The position numbers and the translations under genes were made by a program. From NCBI GenBank assembly GCA_026119935.1, contig JALRMH010000057.1, forward strand, positions 1 to 64,000: DNA of 64,000 nucleotides. Direction: 5' to 3'. Source of the stretch: Endothia cerciana. Taxonomy: Eukaryota; Ascomycota; Sordariomycetes; Diaporthales; Cryphonectriaceae. Below, piece by piece: positions 45,801 through 56,435 of this stretch (positions are counted from its first letter, which is position 1; each line of letters opens with the position of its first letter). A model generated the notes under the pieces. The model ran no database searches and was not told the DNA's origin. It worked only from the letters and a program-made list of their open reading frames with translations.

Positions 45801-46698
45801 ACCTTCCACTCCAACAGCAATGCCGTGCTGGATACATTTCTTTAGTAGTGGTTCATGAGGACAGCCAGGGGTCCACACGGGGCTCTGTATCTGTGTATAG
45901 AGGACTCACGACAACGAGGTGTGACCGTCTCCAACGACACTGGCAAACAGGGCACGACACCCGAGGTGCCTGTCAAGCCGAGGTCAGCTTGGCCGCGAGG
46001 GTGACCGTCTGTTTCCATTGCGTACAAGTGCCAGTACCACAGGCTTCATGCGTGATGACCCGAACAAATCTAGGCTGCGTGTGGTGAGGTCGCGTGGTAT
46101 TGCTAGGTAGCGTCTTGGAAATTGCACTTCAACCCGGGAGCCCAAGCATCAAGACCCGAGCTGGCCGGCCGAACAGACATACAAGGTCGCAATCTGCGGC
46201 AGGGCACGCATTGTGCTCTTGGCATAAGGACGTGGTAGCCATCTAGGGCAACGCCGGGCTACCACGTCCTATGCCAAGAGCACAATTCCATCGAAGAGGC
46301 CCAGCAGTAGGATCGCGACCACACTGGCATGGATCCTTTGATGGAGGGCATGCCGGCATGGATCGATTCCCACAGACCATGAAGACCAACGTATCTTGCT
46401 TAGATGTAGTGTAAGGACAGACTTCGGAGGATTGGTGGGTTCCCCGAGTGACGTGTATATATATACCGAACATGGTCCAGAAGGAGCTCTCCGCTTACTA
46501 TCGCATTGAATCACCATTTGAGGGACGTCGTCGACTTGTCTTGTGCTTATCAGCGGCCTGTATACCCCGTAGTAGCTCCTCAGAAACCGAAAAGGCTGGG
46601 ATTTACTGTGCAGGTTTCGACAGCTCTATATATCAAACATATTTGGACGTATACAAATTCGGAAAGTGATGAAAAGGATACTATATTATAAGTTCTGC
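45801..46698. other. Intergenic DNA around a large inverted repeat
   Basis: May include decayed 5' parts of the fasciclin gene (45800-46080) but no joinable exon. The inverted repeat at 46210-46286 is listed separately. The rest shows nothing supportable. Confidence 0.45.
46210..46286. repeat. Near-perfect 30-bp inverted repeat (hairpin)
   Basis: The left arm 46210-46240 and right arm 46257-46286 are reverse complements over 30 bases, with a single extra A in the left arm. The loop of 16 bases is ATCTAGGGCAACGCCG. Such an arm length cannot be chance; see findings. Confidence 0.93.
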
Positions 46699-48445
46699 CT
46701 ACTCTTCCTTCCTCTTCCTTCCCTCCCTCCCCCTCGCAATCTCTGGCGCAAACTTACTCTTCAGCCGTAGCTTCTCACCATGGCTATAAAAGTAAAACAC
46801 GGGCGTGGTAACGAAGATGGCTATAATCGCTAGGATTGTGCTCGCCCACTCTAGCGGGTACTGCTCTCCAATATTGCTGTACATAGGACTCGAATATAGC
46901 GCCGCAATGCCCGAGAGGAAATCTCGGGCAAAGTCGTTGCCACCCGTTGCGGATGCTGCATATACCCCGTATGCGGCAACCGTGTAATCGATCGAGCTCT
47001 GGTAGATTGAGTAGTTTGCAATGCCTACGGGGCAGGAAAAGATCATGGGCGCGATCCAAGGGATGTCGTAGCTCGGGCCTAGCGGTGTCCACGCGAAGCC
47101 GATCAGCCCGGTAGGCTCCAGGAGGGTCACGTAGCGGAGCCACCAAAGCCTGGCCTCCGGGGGTACCGAGTCTGAACCCTCATTCCTCCTGCGTTGGCGG
47201 AACATGTGTATCGATGGTAGGAAGGAAAAGTAGGCGAGTACATAACCAACGAGTAGTCTAGAACAACCAGTCACAACCAGTGCCAATTACAACTAGGCGG
47301 CCCGGGCTTGGGGAGGTGAAGGGCAGAGTGTAAGGGCGATAGAGGTCGAGAGGATGAATAAGATGGGCATGAGAGGGAACGCAAGGCGGGGGCGTGTCAA
47401 TAGGATGAGAGCTGAAGAGTATATACGGTATGAATGCCAGGCTGATCCCAATAGTGCCAAAGCCCCATTGCTTGTAGACCGGCTGAAAACCTTGCAGAAA
47501 AATGAAGATGAGGTTGTCACTGAACCCACTCACGGCCGAGAGCCAGGCCACGCTGGGTTCGGTAATAAGCATGTAGAACGGCCGGCTCCAGACAACCAAG
47601 ACCTCTCGCGCTGACATACGCCTCTTCTTGACCTCGTTCGGGCCCAAGATGTTCTCGCCGTTCTTCCGTCTCCTCTTCGCCAGCCGGTCGAGGATGATTG
47701 TCGAACGTGTCTCGGGGACGCAGATGAAATGTAGGATCTGGACCGCGCCGCCCGCGATGAGCTGCGTGTAGAAGACCCACTGCAGCGGCTGCCTCGCCTC
47801 CACGAACCCGCCCACAACTGCACCGGCCACGGAACCACCAACGGAGCTTAGGACGAGAAAGGCGACGGTATATTCCTGATCATCGGGCTCCCACATGTCA
47901 GCGACAACACCGAGCGTGGCGCTCCCTCCGGCCGTCGAGAGCCCTCCCAGGAGTCGACAGATCACGAGAGTGGCATGGTTGGGCGTGTAGGCACATGGAA
48001 ACTGCCATATGTTGACCAGGAGTAGGCTGAGCTGCTGCGTCGGCCAGCGGCCGAGTTCCTCGGACCAGGGCGCCCAAAGCTCGCAGCCAAAGGCGTATGC
48101 ACAGAGGAACGTGAGTTGCGGTACTCGTGCGGCCTGTTGACTGACGTGGAATTTTCCGGCCACGCCATCGACAGCGTTGGCGTACAGAGAGGCGTTGAGG
48201 TTGATGCTGATCTGGATCAGGAACATGATAATGAGAATGGACCACTTCCTCCATGTCGGGAAGGAGTAGCCCAAGTGCTCGTAGGCATGTTCTTCTTTAA
48301 GCACGGGCTTATCGACAGATTTTTGTTCTGCTATCGAGGGTCGTTCAAGCGCGGTCAAGCCTTCACGTGTTGTGTCTTCCACATGCTGCTCCTCGGGCCC
48401 GGTGTCGATACCTTGCTTGCCACGATGGTGCATTTCTGTAGCCAT
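46699..48445 (-). CDS. MFS transporter (DHA1 drug/polyamine-like)
   Basis: Exons 48445-47427 and 47257-46699 with a 169-nt intron (GTATAT donor, TTCTAG acceptor) give 525 residues. A ~70-residue hydrophilic N-terminus precedes FPTWRKWSILIIMFLIQISINLNASLY (span 1). Twelve spans are expected in two groups of six, with a central loop rich in charged residues (LAKRRRKNGENILGPNEVKKRR). Family landmarks are RLLGGLSTAGGSATLGVVADMW in the fourth to fifth span region and PETRSTIILDR before the loop, as in DHA1 proteins of the polyamine/caffeine/fluconazole type. The usual SPLSEIYGRRP motif after span 2 is changed to APWSEELGRWPTQQ. It should export or import small organic compounds at the plasma membrane; the substrate is unknown. 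It ends in a Lys/Arg/Glu-rich tail. Confidence 0.9.
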
Positions 48446-49391
48446 ATCAAACTCGCCCAGGATCTCCAGGCTGCTGATACAGGACGGTGAGCAATTTCAA
48501 GGGACTAGCTAGGGAAATCAAAAGCCTGCGAAGAGGGATGGCGTTTAATTGATAGATCGAACTTGTGTTTGTCCCTGCCCTGCGAGGTAGCATAGGAGAT
48601 GCACTATATGGTATAAAAACGCTTCCAGCGGCTCGCCCGTCTTACTGTCATGGGGACGGTGAGCAAGACAGCCCCTTGTCCTGACTAGCAACCATGGCCC
48701 GTTCTGCCGGGGACTACATCGCGATTGGAAGCCTTTCATCGCAGACATGAACAGGAAGGACATCGCTTGTGAGCACTGAGGGTTGAGACGATCAACCAAG
48801 TGGCTTGCCAGGTTCCAATCAGGCCGCTCGTCCACCCATCCACCTTGCGCCTCGGGGGCCGCCAGCCACATGCGCTTCTCCAGCATCCGCATCCTCTTTG
48901 TCCTACAATGACATAGCTGGACGCCGTCAGCTTTCAGAAGACAGAAGGGAATAGGCGACCATCCGTTCATTCAAGCATTCTGTTTCGGGCGACAACATCA
49001 TAGTCCATGACTGTTCGTCGATCTGTACGCAGGCTCGGAATCCTTTGGCCCAGCTAGTAGTCCATCGCTAAATCGCTCACAGACGCTCATCGAGGTGAAG
49101 ATCTGTCGGCTCATGGCCGACCTTGGCGAGGCCCGGAAAAGGGCCACGTCTCGTGGCAGTTGTAATCTGAGGGCTTTCGAAGACCACCGCTCCATGGTTT
49201 GTTGGCGCCACCGCCAAGGAAACACTTTGTTGGGCCATGTGTGATCAATTTGAGCCCTTCGATCCCTTGCCATCGTGGCTACTCGGCCGTGTGTGCGCTA
49301 AAGAATGCCTGGTAGTCGCTCTGCGGCAAACGGCCAGTTCAGACGTCTTTGCGTAATCGCTGTGTACCCCTTCCGTAGATTTCGAAGTCCA
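48446..49391. other. Intergenic region with small unassigned ORFs
   Basis: Upstream of the MFS gene and downstream of ELP3. Two minus-strand frames (48545-48970, 141 codons; 48998-49273, 91 codons) have no recognised domain or splice partners. I do not annotate them as genes. Confidence 0.4.
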
Positions 49392-51131
49392 TCAGGGCAT
49401 CTCTGACCCGTCAGGTCCCGGCCGCCCGACTAGCCATTTGCTCATGTACGGCCCATCCAACCAGTATCCCAGTTTTTTATAATAACTCCTGACTCCGACA
49501 CCAGAGATGACGCTGATCTTTTCACTGCCGTGCTCGTCCCTGGCGATCCGTTCAGCCTCCTCCATCAGCAACGTTCCAAAACCCTGATGCTGGAACTTTT
49601 TCGGGTCCCGCGCATGGACCGGTACCGCCGTACCGTAGACGTGCAGCTCCCGGACCAGACTTGTCTGCTGGCCCACCAGTTCTTCACGGTACGTGTACTT
49701 CTCGGTGCACTTTCGCAACCGGAGCAGGCCGACGAGGATGTCCTGCTTAGGGTCCTCATATGCGAGGAAGGTCTCCCAGCCGCCATTGGCCGTGTAATCC
49801 CTCCGGATGAGCTCGATCTGGTTGGGGCGTATCTTGTGCTTGACCTCGTTTACGCCGACCTCCCGGGTCCGGACATCGCGGCAGGTGGTGCCAAAGTCCT
49901 TCATGCGGGCCAGAGCAAGTTCACGAAGGTTTCCATTCTCCACGCCGGATGTGACAAGAGGCATCGGAATGTCACGCTGGACACGATAGATGCGAGTCCA
50001 CGGCGGTATGAGGGCCAGAATGCGGGCGACCAGGTCGATCAGGCCGTTGGGGGTGTAGTTCTGGTACCGCCCCGTCCTCCACAGCTCGTAGAGACCGGTG
50101 CCTCTGATCACGAGGGTCGGGTAAATCTTGAGGCCGTCAGTTCGAAAAGCGGGATTCTCGAAATATTCGCGGAACTGGTCAAGATCCCGCTCCATGCCGA
50201 CGTTTGGAAGATCCGGCATCATGTGGCTGACCACCTTGAAGCCAGAGTCCTTTGCGAGACAAAATGTCTCGGCCACAGCAGCCACAGTATGCCCACGATT
50301 CGTGTCCCGCGCGACGTCCTCGTACAGGGACTGCACGCCTATCTCCAGCCTTGTGCACCCGTACCGCAGCATGCTGGACAGGTGCGGCTGTAGACAATAG
50401 TCCGGTCTCGTCTCTATGGTGATGCCGACACACTTCGTGTTGCTCATCTCGCCGGCCTCGACAGCCTCGTCGATGTTGGAGGTCTGGTATCCGCTGAGGG
50501 CGTTATGTAGCTGGGAGATGAAGTCGTCCCTGTATGACTCGGGTAGGGACATAAAGGTGCCGCCCATGATGATGTATTCGACCTTGTCGACGGAGTGGCC
50601 GAGGGACTTGAGCTGGTCGACACGGCCGCGCGCCTGCTCGAAGGGGTCGTACCTTGCCCGGATGGCGCGCATGGAGGTGGGCTCGTAGCCGGTATAGGAC
50701 TGGGTGCTGTACTCGAAGTCGGAATCGGGCCCACCGGGGCAGTAGACGCATATGTTGCCGGTGTATGCGATGTGCGGACAGCGGTGGGGCTTGCACATGA
50801 CGGCGACGACAGCTATGCCGGAGGAGGTCCTGATGGGCTTCGCGACGAGCTTGGGGAGGATGTACTTCTTGTAGTGCTCGGGGACGGCGGCGATGATGGC
50901 GGTCAACGGCGGCATGTTGTTGATCTTGTGCTTCTTGGCCAGCCTGGAGCGGACGGCGTTCAGGTTGAGGTCCCTCCTTGGGCGTGAGGGGTCCTGAGAG
51001 GCCTCGTGCTCCTCGATGAGGGCGTTGGCGATGTCTGCGCAACATCGCAGGAAGCGCTCGTTCTCCGGGCGCAGGTCGGCATCCTTCCTGCGACCCGTCG
51101 TCCTGGCCGCTGTCACCGTTGTGGTCGCCAT
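49392..51131 (-). CDS. ELP3: Elongator complex subunit Elp3 (radical SAM and acetyltransferase)
   Basis: A single-exon 579-residue catalytic subunit of Elongator, which modifies wobble uridines (cm5U family) of tRNA. The start at 51131 (MATTTVTAAR) is preferred over an ATG 36 codons upstream because family members start near here. The radical SAM domain spans about residues 95-400. C118, C128 and C131 (CPHIAYTGNICVYC) match the family's iron-sulphur cluster cysteines, and GGTFMSLP and TIETRPDYC are typical family segments. The C-terminal acetyltransferase domain has the acetyl-CoA-binding QHQGFGTLLMEEAE and the ending YYKKLGYWLDGPYMSKWL. It is divergently arranged with the succinyl-CoA ligase gene, with 823 bases between start codons. 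No anomaly seen. Confidence 0.97.
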   Translation of the reverse strand: MATTTVTAARTTGRRKDADLRPENERFLRCCADIANALIEEHEASQDPSRPRRDLNLNAVRSRLAKKHKINNMPPLTAIIAAVPEHYKKYILPKLVAKPIRTSSGIAVVAVMCKPHRCPHIAYTGNICVYCPGGPDSDFEYSTQSYTGYEPTSMRAIRARYDPFEQARGRVDQLKSLGHSVDKVEYIIMGGTFMSLPESYRDDFISQLHNALSGYQTSNIDEAVEAGEMSNTKCVGITIETRPDYCLQPHLSSMLRYGCTRLEIGVQSLYEDVARDTNRGHTVAAVAETFCLAKDSGFKVVSHMMPDLPNVGMERDLDQFREYFENPAFRTDGLKIYPTLVIRGTGLYELWRTGRYQNYTPNGLIDLVARILALIPPWTRIYRVQRDIPMPLVTSGVENGNLRELALARMKDFGTTCRDVRTREVGVNEVKHKIRPNQIELIRRDYTANGGWETFLAYEDPKQDILVGLLRLRKCTEKYTYREELVGQQTSLVRELHVYGTAVPVHARDPKKFQHQGFGTLLMEEAERIARDEHGSEKISVISGVGVRSYYKKLGYWLDGPYMSKWLVGRPGPDGSEMP

Positions 51132-51954
51132 GGTGGTAACAGAGGTGGAGATGTCATGGAGGGAGCAAAGGCGGCGGGCTGGCGGTGCTTCAGAGGACAG
51201 AGGCGACGCCTGGGAGTGGCTGACAGGTTGAGATTCCAAGAGTCGTTATGGACGGGGGCACGTTGAAATAGGAGTATCGACCATTCTCCCTCCGAGACTG
51301 GCCCACTGGCGTCAGAGACTGCGGGACCGTGCTGCCATGTACAGTAGTATGCGGTACTGTGATAGATGGTACCGCAGCGCTGGCGGCTCTGCAGTGGGGG
51401 TTTTTCTGTGAAGTTCTGTGAAGCCCAGGTGGCCGATATAGGACTGATCAGCGGCGGGCGGAGCTACCATAGTACTCAGTAGTTGGCCGGCAGGCAAGAC
51501 GCGGGAAGAGCCAGGCCCTGTATGGAGGAGGGGAGGTCCCTGCCCTGCTACTGCCCTGCTACTGCCCTGCTACCGTACCTAACATGTACTAACAGTACGG
51601 GGGGCACGAGGGGCCCTTCACCCCCCCGCAGATAGCAGGTGTGCGGCAGGTACGGTAGGCGGGCGCTGCACTGGACACTGTTAGGCCTGGGCGCGGGAAC
51701 TGGAGCTAGAACTGGGACCGGGACTCGAAGCTGCAGCAAACGAAGCCTGGACTGCTGCCCTCCAGCCAGGCTTGGTCGAGGTACGACCAGCCGACCGCAT
51801 ATACCTCACTGACCTCAACTTGGATCGAGCATCCATCTCGGCAACGCAGCACTTTTTCTTCTTCTTTCCTTTCCCTCACCCTCCTTGCCCTTCCTCTGCC
51901 CACAGTTCTATCGCCTCCCCCCCTCGCACCCCCACGCTCCCGAATCTGCCCAAG
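51132..51954. promoter_or_regulatory. Divergent promoter region ELP3 / LSC1
   Basis: Contains a tandem repeat of tgccctgctac (three copies, 51541-51573) in otherwise GC-rich DNA, followed by TACCGTACCTAACATGTACT. A pyrimidine-rich segment at 51845-51910 directly precedes the succinyl-CoA ligase start. The two transcription units most likely share this region; no specific factor site is recognised. Confidence 0.5.
51541..51573. repeat. 11-bp tandem repeat, three copies
   Basis: Unit tgccctgctac repeated three times in the ELP3/LSC1 promoter region. Confidence 0.9.
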
Positions 51955-53439
51955 ATGCAGGCCTTTGCCAGACAAGCGCGGCTCTCGTCAGCCTCGGCGT
52001 CGACGCTGCGACACCTGTGCAAGAGGACATATAGCGCCCAGACTGGCCCCTACACCAACACCATCGAGAACCTCAGGATCAACGCCGATACCAAGGTCAT
52101 CTTTCAGGGCTTCACTGGCAAGCAGGGAACGTAAGTGCTCCGTCGCCTCTCGTGCTCCTCCTGTTCCGGTGCCGCGAGGCTTATCGCGAGGCCTCTCCTA
52201 TGCGCGAGGGAAGGAGAGAGAAGGAAGGGAAGGAAAAAGAAAAGAAAGAAGGCAAAAAATCCACCGGGAAACGGCTGCGCCGAGTATCACATGCTAACTT
52301 GACCCCCGTCTCTTCACAGCTTCCATGCCGAACAGGCCATCGCCTATGGTAAATACGTACTCCCTTCGAAGGCCGTCGTGCGACAATGAAAGCGTCTGAT
52401 CATATATGTCCCATCTCGTCCGCAGGCACCAAGGTTGTTGGAGGGACAAACCCAAAGAAGGCCGGCACCACCCACCTCGACCTCCCCGTCTTCGCGTCCG
52501 TCGCAGATGCTGTCAAGGAGACCGGCGCAACCGCCACAGGAATCTTTGTCCCGTAAGGATGATCCACCCAGAGAACACAATGTCTGCGCAGGGATGGCGA
52601 CGATGGTTTATACCGGGATGGCCTTGGGCGAGACATGTGATGATGGGGCAGAACGAGGCCGGTCTTTGCTGACTTGTGATCTTGCCGCGACAGCCCCCCC
52701 CTGGCAGCAGGTGGTATCCAGGAGGCCATCGAGGCTGAGATCCCCCTCGTGGTCTGCATCACCGAAGGAATCCCTCAACATGGTCAGTCGTCCCAGGACT
52801 CCGTCCACCGTATGCTTCTGCTGTCGGGGTCCATCTAACACTCGACCAGACATGGTGCGCATTACCTCCATGCTCAAGACCCAGTCCAAGACCCGTCTCG
52901 TCGGCCCCAACTGCCCTGGTATCATCGCCCCCGGCCAGTGCAAGATCGGCATCATGCCCGGCTTCATCCACAAGCGCGGCCGCATTGGCATCGTCTCCCG
53001 CTCCGGTACCCTGACCTACGAGGCTGTCAACCAGACCACCCAGGCTGGTCTGGGCCAATCTCTCGTCGTTGGTATCGGCGGCGACCCCTTCTCCGGCACG
53101 AACTTCATCGACTGCCTCAAGGTCTTCCTCCAGGACCAGGAGACGGACGGCATCATCATGATCGGCGAGATCGGTGGTTCCGCCGAGGAGGATGCCGCCG
53201 ACTTCCTGCGAGAGAACAACACTGTCAACGGTGGCAAGCCTGTCGTCAGCTTCATCGCCGGTATCTCTGCGCCTCCCGGGCGCCGCATGGGCCATGCCGG
53301 CGCCATCGTGTCTGGTGGCAAGGGTGGTGCCGACTCTAAGATCAAGGCCCTGGAGAGCGCGGGTGTCATTGTCGAGCGCTCGCCCGCCGGTCTGGGTAAG
53401 GCCCTCCGCGACGAGTTTGTCCGACGGGACCTGCTGTGA
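51955..53439 (+). CDS. LSC1: Succinyl-CoA ligase alpha subunit, mitochondrial
   Basis: TCA-cycle enzyme forming ATP or GTP from succinyl-CoA with a separate beta subunit. Exons 51955-52130, 52320-52348, 52426-52552, 52694-52782 and 52850-53439 give 336 residues. Introns use GTAAGT, GTAAAT, GTAAGG and GTCAGT donors; exon 2 is only 29 nt. The first ~28 residues are basic and Ser-rich (MQAFARQARLSSAS), a mitochondrial targeting peptide. CoA-binding landmarks follow: FQGFTGKQGTFHAEQA, GTNPKKAGTTHLDLPVF and PPPLAAGGI. Then come VVCITEGIPQHDMVR, GPNCPGIIAPGQCKIGIMPG and IGEIGGSAEEDAA. His289 in GRRMGHAGAIVSGG is the phosphorylated residue. No missing key residue. Confidence 0.97.
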
Positions 53440-54282
53440 GCTACGGCTGCCGGCGCGGCAGTTAGAGAGGAAAGCCTGACGGCTCTTCATATCCATTAGC
53501 ACGCCTAGAAGGCAAGCTTCTTGGGGTAAATAGTGGGCTCCAGTCTGTGACACTCTCACCGGAAGGAAGCATCGGAGGAGCATGGATCTGTGTACAAGGA
53601 CCATTGGATCATAGGCTTGGCGGGCACCATATTGTAGTTCCGCGGACGGGACTGCCTTTTTCTCATTCGCAAATCTTATAGACTGGGTGGAAGCGGCGTG
53701 GGGTCCAAATCGCATTTTCTCGTTACCCAAACACCCGAGGGCCCTGTTGACCATGCTGTGAGTCTATTCTGGCGTCTGGCGCGAGAGCGGTCGAGCTGGT
53801 GTGTGACGTATCACGATATTCAATTAGGGCCTAGGCGCCCCATGGTGGATCTCGGCTTGAAATCCCATGGTCGCTCATGGAAACACCCCTTGAAGCGATA
53901 GCAAGACTGAGCCGTGTTGAGTGATGATACAAACGCTTGGTGCCCCTCCCCGACCTAGAACGCCTTAAAATTGCAGAAGTGGACCGACTTCTGAGTTACG
54001 TCGGCTGTGATGCTACTAGCACCCCGATATCCCGCTGTGTGGGTGCCAATATCGACGCCATCTGACCCCAGATTCTGTAGTGGTAAAATCGATGCTGTCC
54101 CCAGATAAATCCCCCGGTCTCCCATCTGCGCCGACTGCCTCTGGAACTGGGCGGATGAGTGACCCAGCCCCTGTCTCTAACCGCGACAGGCCTTGCGCTG
54201 CTCCAAGCCCTTGGAGGATGGCCGCCCGATGCTGCACGCTCCTTTTCAGGTGATTGTTCCGACCGCGGCCAGGGGCCTATGT
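53440..54282. other. Convergent intergenic region
   Basis: 3' flanks of LSC1 (plus) and of the E2 gene (minus). No gene or notable repeat recognised. Confidence 0.5.
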
Positions 54283-55212
54283 TCATTGTTCGCCCAAGAG
54301 GCGGGCCGTGATGTCTCCCATGTAGGCCTCTTCCATCTCATAGTCCTCGCCGCCGTTCCGGTCGATGCCCACGTAGGCGAAGGCGTCGACGACGCTGTCG
54401 AGCTCGAAGCCCATGTTGACGAAGCGGTCGACCATGTTCTTGTTCCAGCCCTGGTATCTATTCCCCCAGGGGCCGTCAGCACACACAATGATGCCACATC
54501 CCGCCTCCTCACGCGTGCTGCAGGGCGATGCATGTCCTACCTGTTGATGTCGTCCTCCTTTTTGGCCTTGCTCTTTCGCTGTACCTGGTCGGGAGCGGGG
54601 TGTACCCTCGGGGCCCCCGCGTACCTGACGGCCCAGTCATGTGCCACGATTTCAAAGTATTCTGGATCTTCCATCATCATCTTGGCAACCTCCGCATCCT
54701 GGGGGTCTTTAGGGTTTGGGGCCTCGAGGAGCATGCGCAGGGAGAGCAGGGCGGTCTTAATGGTGCCGACGGGGGACCAGCCGTTGCCGAGGACGTCGAG
54801 ACAGATTGCGCCCTGTTTGGATCCGCAAGAAGAAGTTTAGTATGTATTATATCTACACGGGAAACATTGGTGGGGGGGGGGGGGTAAGGGGCCGTCTGTC
54901 TTTCTGCCTGTCTACCTGTCCGTCCGTCCGTCCGTGCCGGTTCAAACTCACAGTCTGGCTGCTGATGTTGGGATGCCACATCTTGGTGTCGAATTTCATG
55001 ACAGGCGACTTGAAGGGGTACATGTTCGGGATCTGGATATCGACGACATAAGTCCCGCCAGCGTAGGGGGTATCTGGAGGGCCGGGAAAGGTGCCCTTGA
55101 GGTGTGTGAGGTTGCTCTGGTCGATGGGGGTGGCCAAGACGCTTGACTTGTCCCTGTCCTGGTGCATGTCTGCCAGCTCCTTTGCGATCCGGCGCTCTCG
55201 TGTGGTGGCCAT
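54283..55212 (-). CDS. UBC1: Ubiquitin-conjugating enzyme E2 with UBA domain (Ubc1/E2-25K type)
   Basis: Exons 55212-54952, 54812-54541 and 54457-54283 give 235 residues; one boundary could be off by a base. Introns have GTGAGT and GTAGGA donors; the first contains a poly-C/G run. The UBC fold (residues 1-150) starts RERRIAKELADM and has GPPDTPYAGGTYVVDIQIPNMYPF and the catalytic Cys91 in GAICLDVLGNGWSP. The linker is basic (RKSKAKKEDD). The C-terminal ~45 residues form a UBA domain (MVDRFVNMGFELDSVVDAFAYVGIDRN) followed by GDITARLLGE. This layout defines the class that includes yeast Ubc1 and mammalian E2-25K, which extends Lys48 chains for proteasome degradation. It is divergent from RPT2. 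Confidence 0.93.
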
Positions 55213-55421
55213 GTCGAGAAGATGGACAAATAGATACTGATGGAAGTGAGAGAGGGGGAGGGGGTCGGTATTGTCCACCTCTGCGGGGTCCCAGTCCAAT
55301 CTGGGGAGGGGGAGGACAGCCGAGGAAGAACTGGTGAGAAGCCTCTGAACCTGGTATCGAGTCTGACCTGAGTCCGGAACCGAGTCCCAGGGGTGTTGGA
55401 TGGCTTCAGGGTCTTGGGAGG

Positions 55422-55454
<33 letters not shown>

Positions 55455-56435
55455 AGTCAGGGTGAAGGGGTGGAGGTCGAGGTAGAGGTCGAGGTCGAGG
55501 TAGAGGTCGAGGTCGAGGTAGAGGTCGAGGTCGAGGTAGAGGTAGAGGTCGAGGTATCACGATCAAGAGCCACTGCTTAAGCAGGCAGGGTGGGCCAGTC
55601 CGGTCCGGGCCAGTCTAGTCTACACCCAAGGGCCGCCCAAGGCTATAAGACTTTATCGAGACAGTGACCAGGGGACAGAGGGTTGGGCATTGACAAAGCA
55701 GCTGAAGGTTCTAAGGTTGTGAAGCGAAGCGGAGTGGAGGAGCGAGGCTCCCAGAGCACCGCACAGGGCTTTAATGTTAGTTGGTCCTTGGGAGGCTGAC
55801 TCGGTCCTACAGGCTTCTGCTATGCTCTTTTCTGCTATGTACAGAGATACTGCGGCGGGCATGCCATGTACACAGGCATCATGCCACCCCGCAGCGCATA
55901 CATAGACATTGTCCAGTAGTATGCGGGGCTAACAAACACTTCAACGAGCTGTGGTACTAGTAGCACACGGCGGTGGCTTCATTGGGACTGTATCTGTAAT
56001 GAGGGGTACGCATGTACCATGATATGTACATCACAGTACTCGACGGTACGTATAGTGGTACTACATGGTATTGAGGTATGTTGCTATGATATCAGCATCC
56101 ATGTAGGTACGTACCTGGGCTCCTTCGGCAGGCAAGAGAGCCCGGATCACCCTGCCGCCACCCCAAAACAGCTCGCTCGGCAGAGCTGCGTGTCCGTCTG
56201 GCAGCCTGATTATCTACCTCGAATCTGCCCGTCGTTCGCCTGTCTGCCGGCCTTCCAAACACAGTCCATCTTCCAAGCCAACCCTCGACCCAGCAGCCGC
56301 CTCTCCTGTGCCTCAGTCCCCGACCTCGTGCAGCCTCGGAGAGATATCCAGCCCTTGGGTCTCTCAAGATCTCTGTCCTGCTGTGTCACTATCATCGAGC
56401 CGTTCCTGGTTGTCGTCCACAGCTGAACCGCAGTC
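55213..56435. promoter_or_regulatory. Divergent promoter region UBC1 / RPT2
   Basis: 1.2 kb between the two start codons. It carries a CT run and a GAGGT[C/A] minisatellite (55428-55556, listed separately) and no recognisable gene. A partial match to the yeast proteasome element (GGTGGC-type) near 55972 is not convincing. The segment just upstream of RPT2 (about 56200-56430) is pyrimidine-rich, as expected for a fungal leader. Confidence 0.5.
55428..55556. repeat. (CT)n and GAGGT[C/A] minisatellite
   Basis: CT dinucleotides at about 55428-55454 are followed from about 55473 by about 14 copies of a 6-bp unit, GAGGTC or GAGGTA, in the pattern C-A-C-C-A-C-C-A-C-C-A-A-C-A. Non-coding. Confidence 0.9.

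Noticed and set aside
48545..48970. 141-codon minus-strand frame
   Set aside because: No hydrophobic or domain pattern and no homologue recognised; left as intergenic.
49530..50393. 287-codon plus-strand frame
   Set aside because: Shadow of ELP3, whose motifs are all on the minus strand.
52759..53754. 331-codon minus-strand frame
   Set aside because: Shadow of the succinyl-CoA ligase alpha last exon.
55965..55985. Possible proteasome-associated control element upstream of RPT2
   Set aside because: Only six of nine consensus bases match, and such short matches are frequent by chance.
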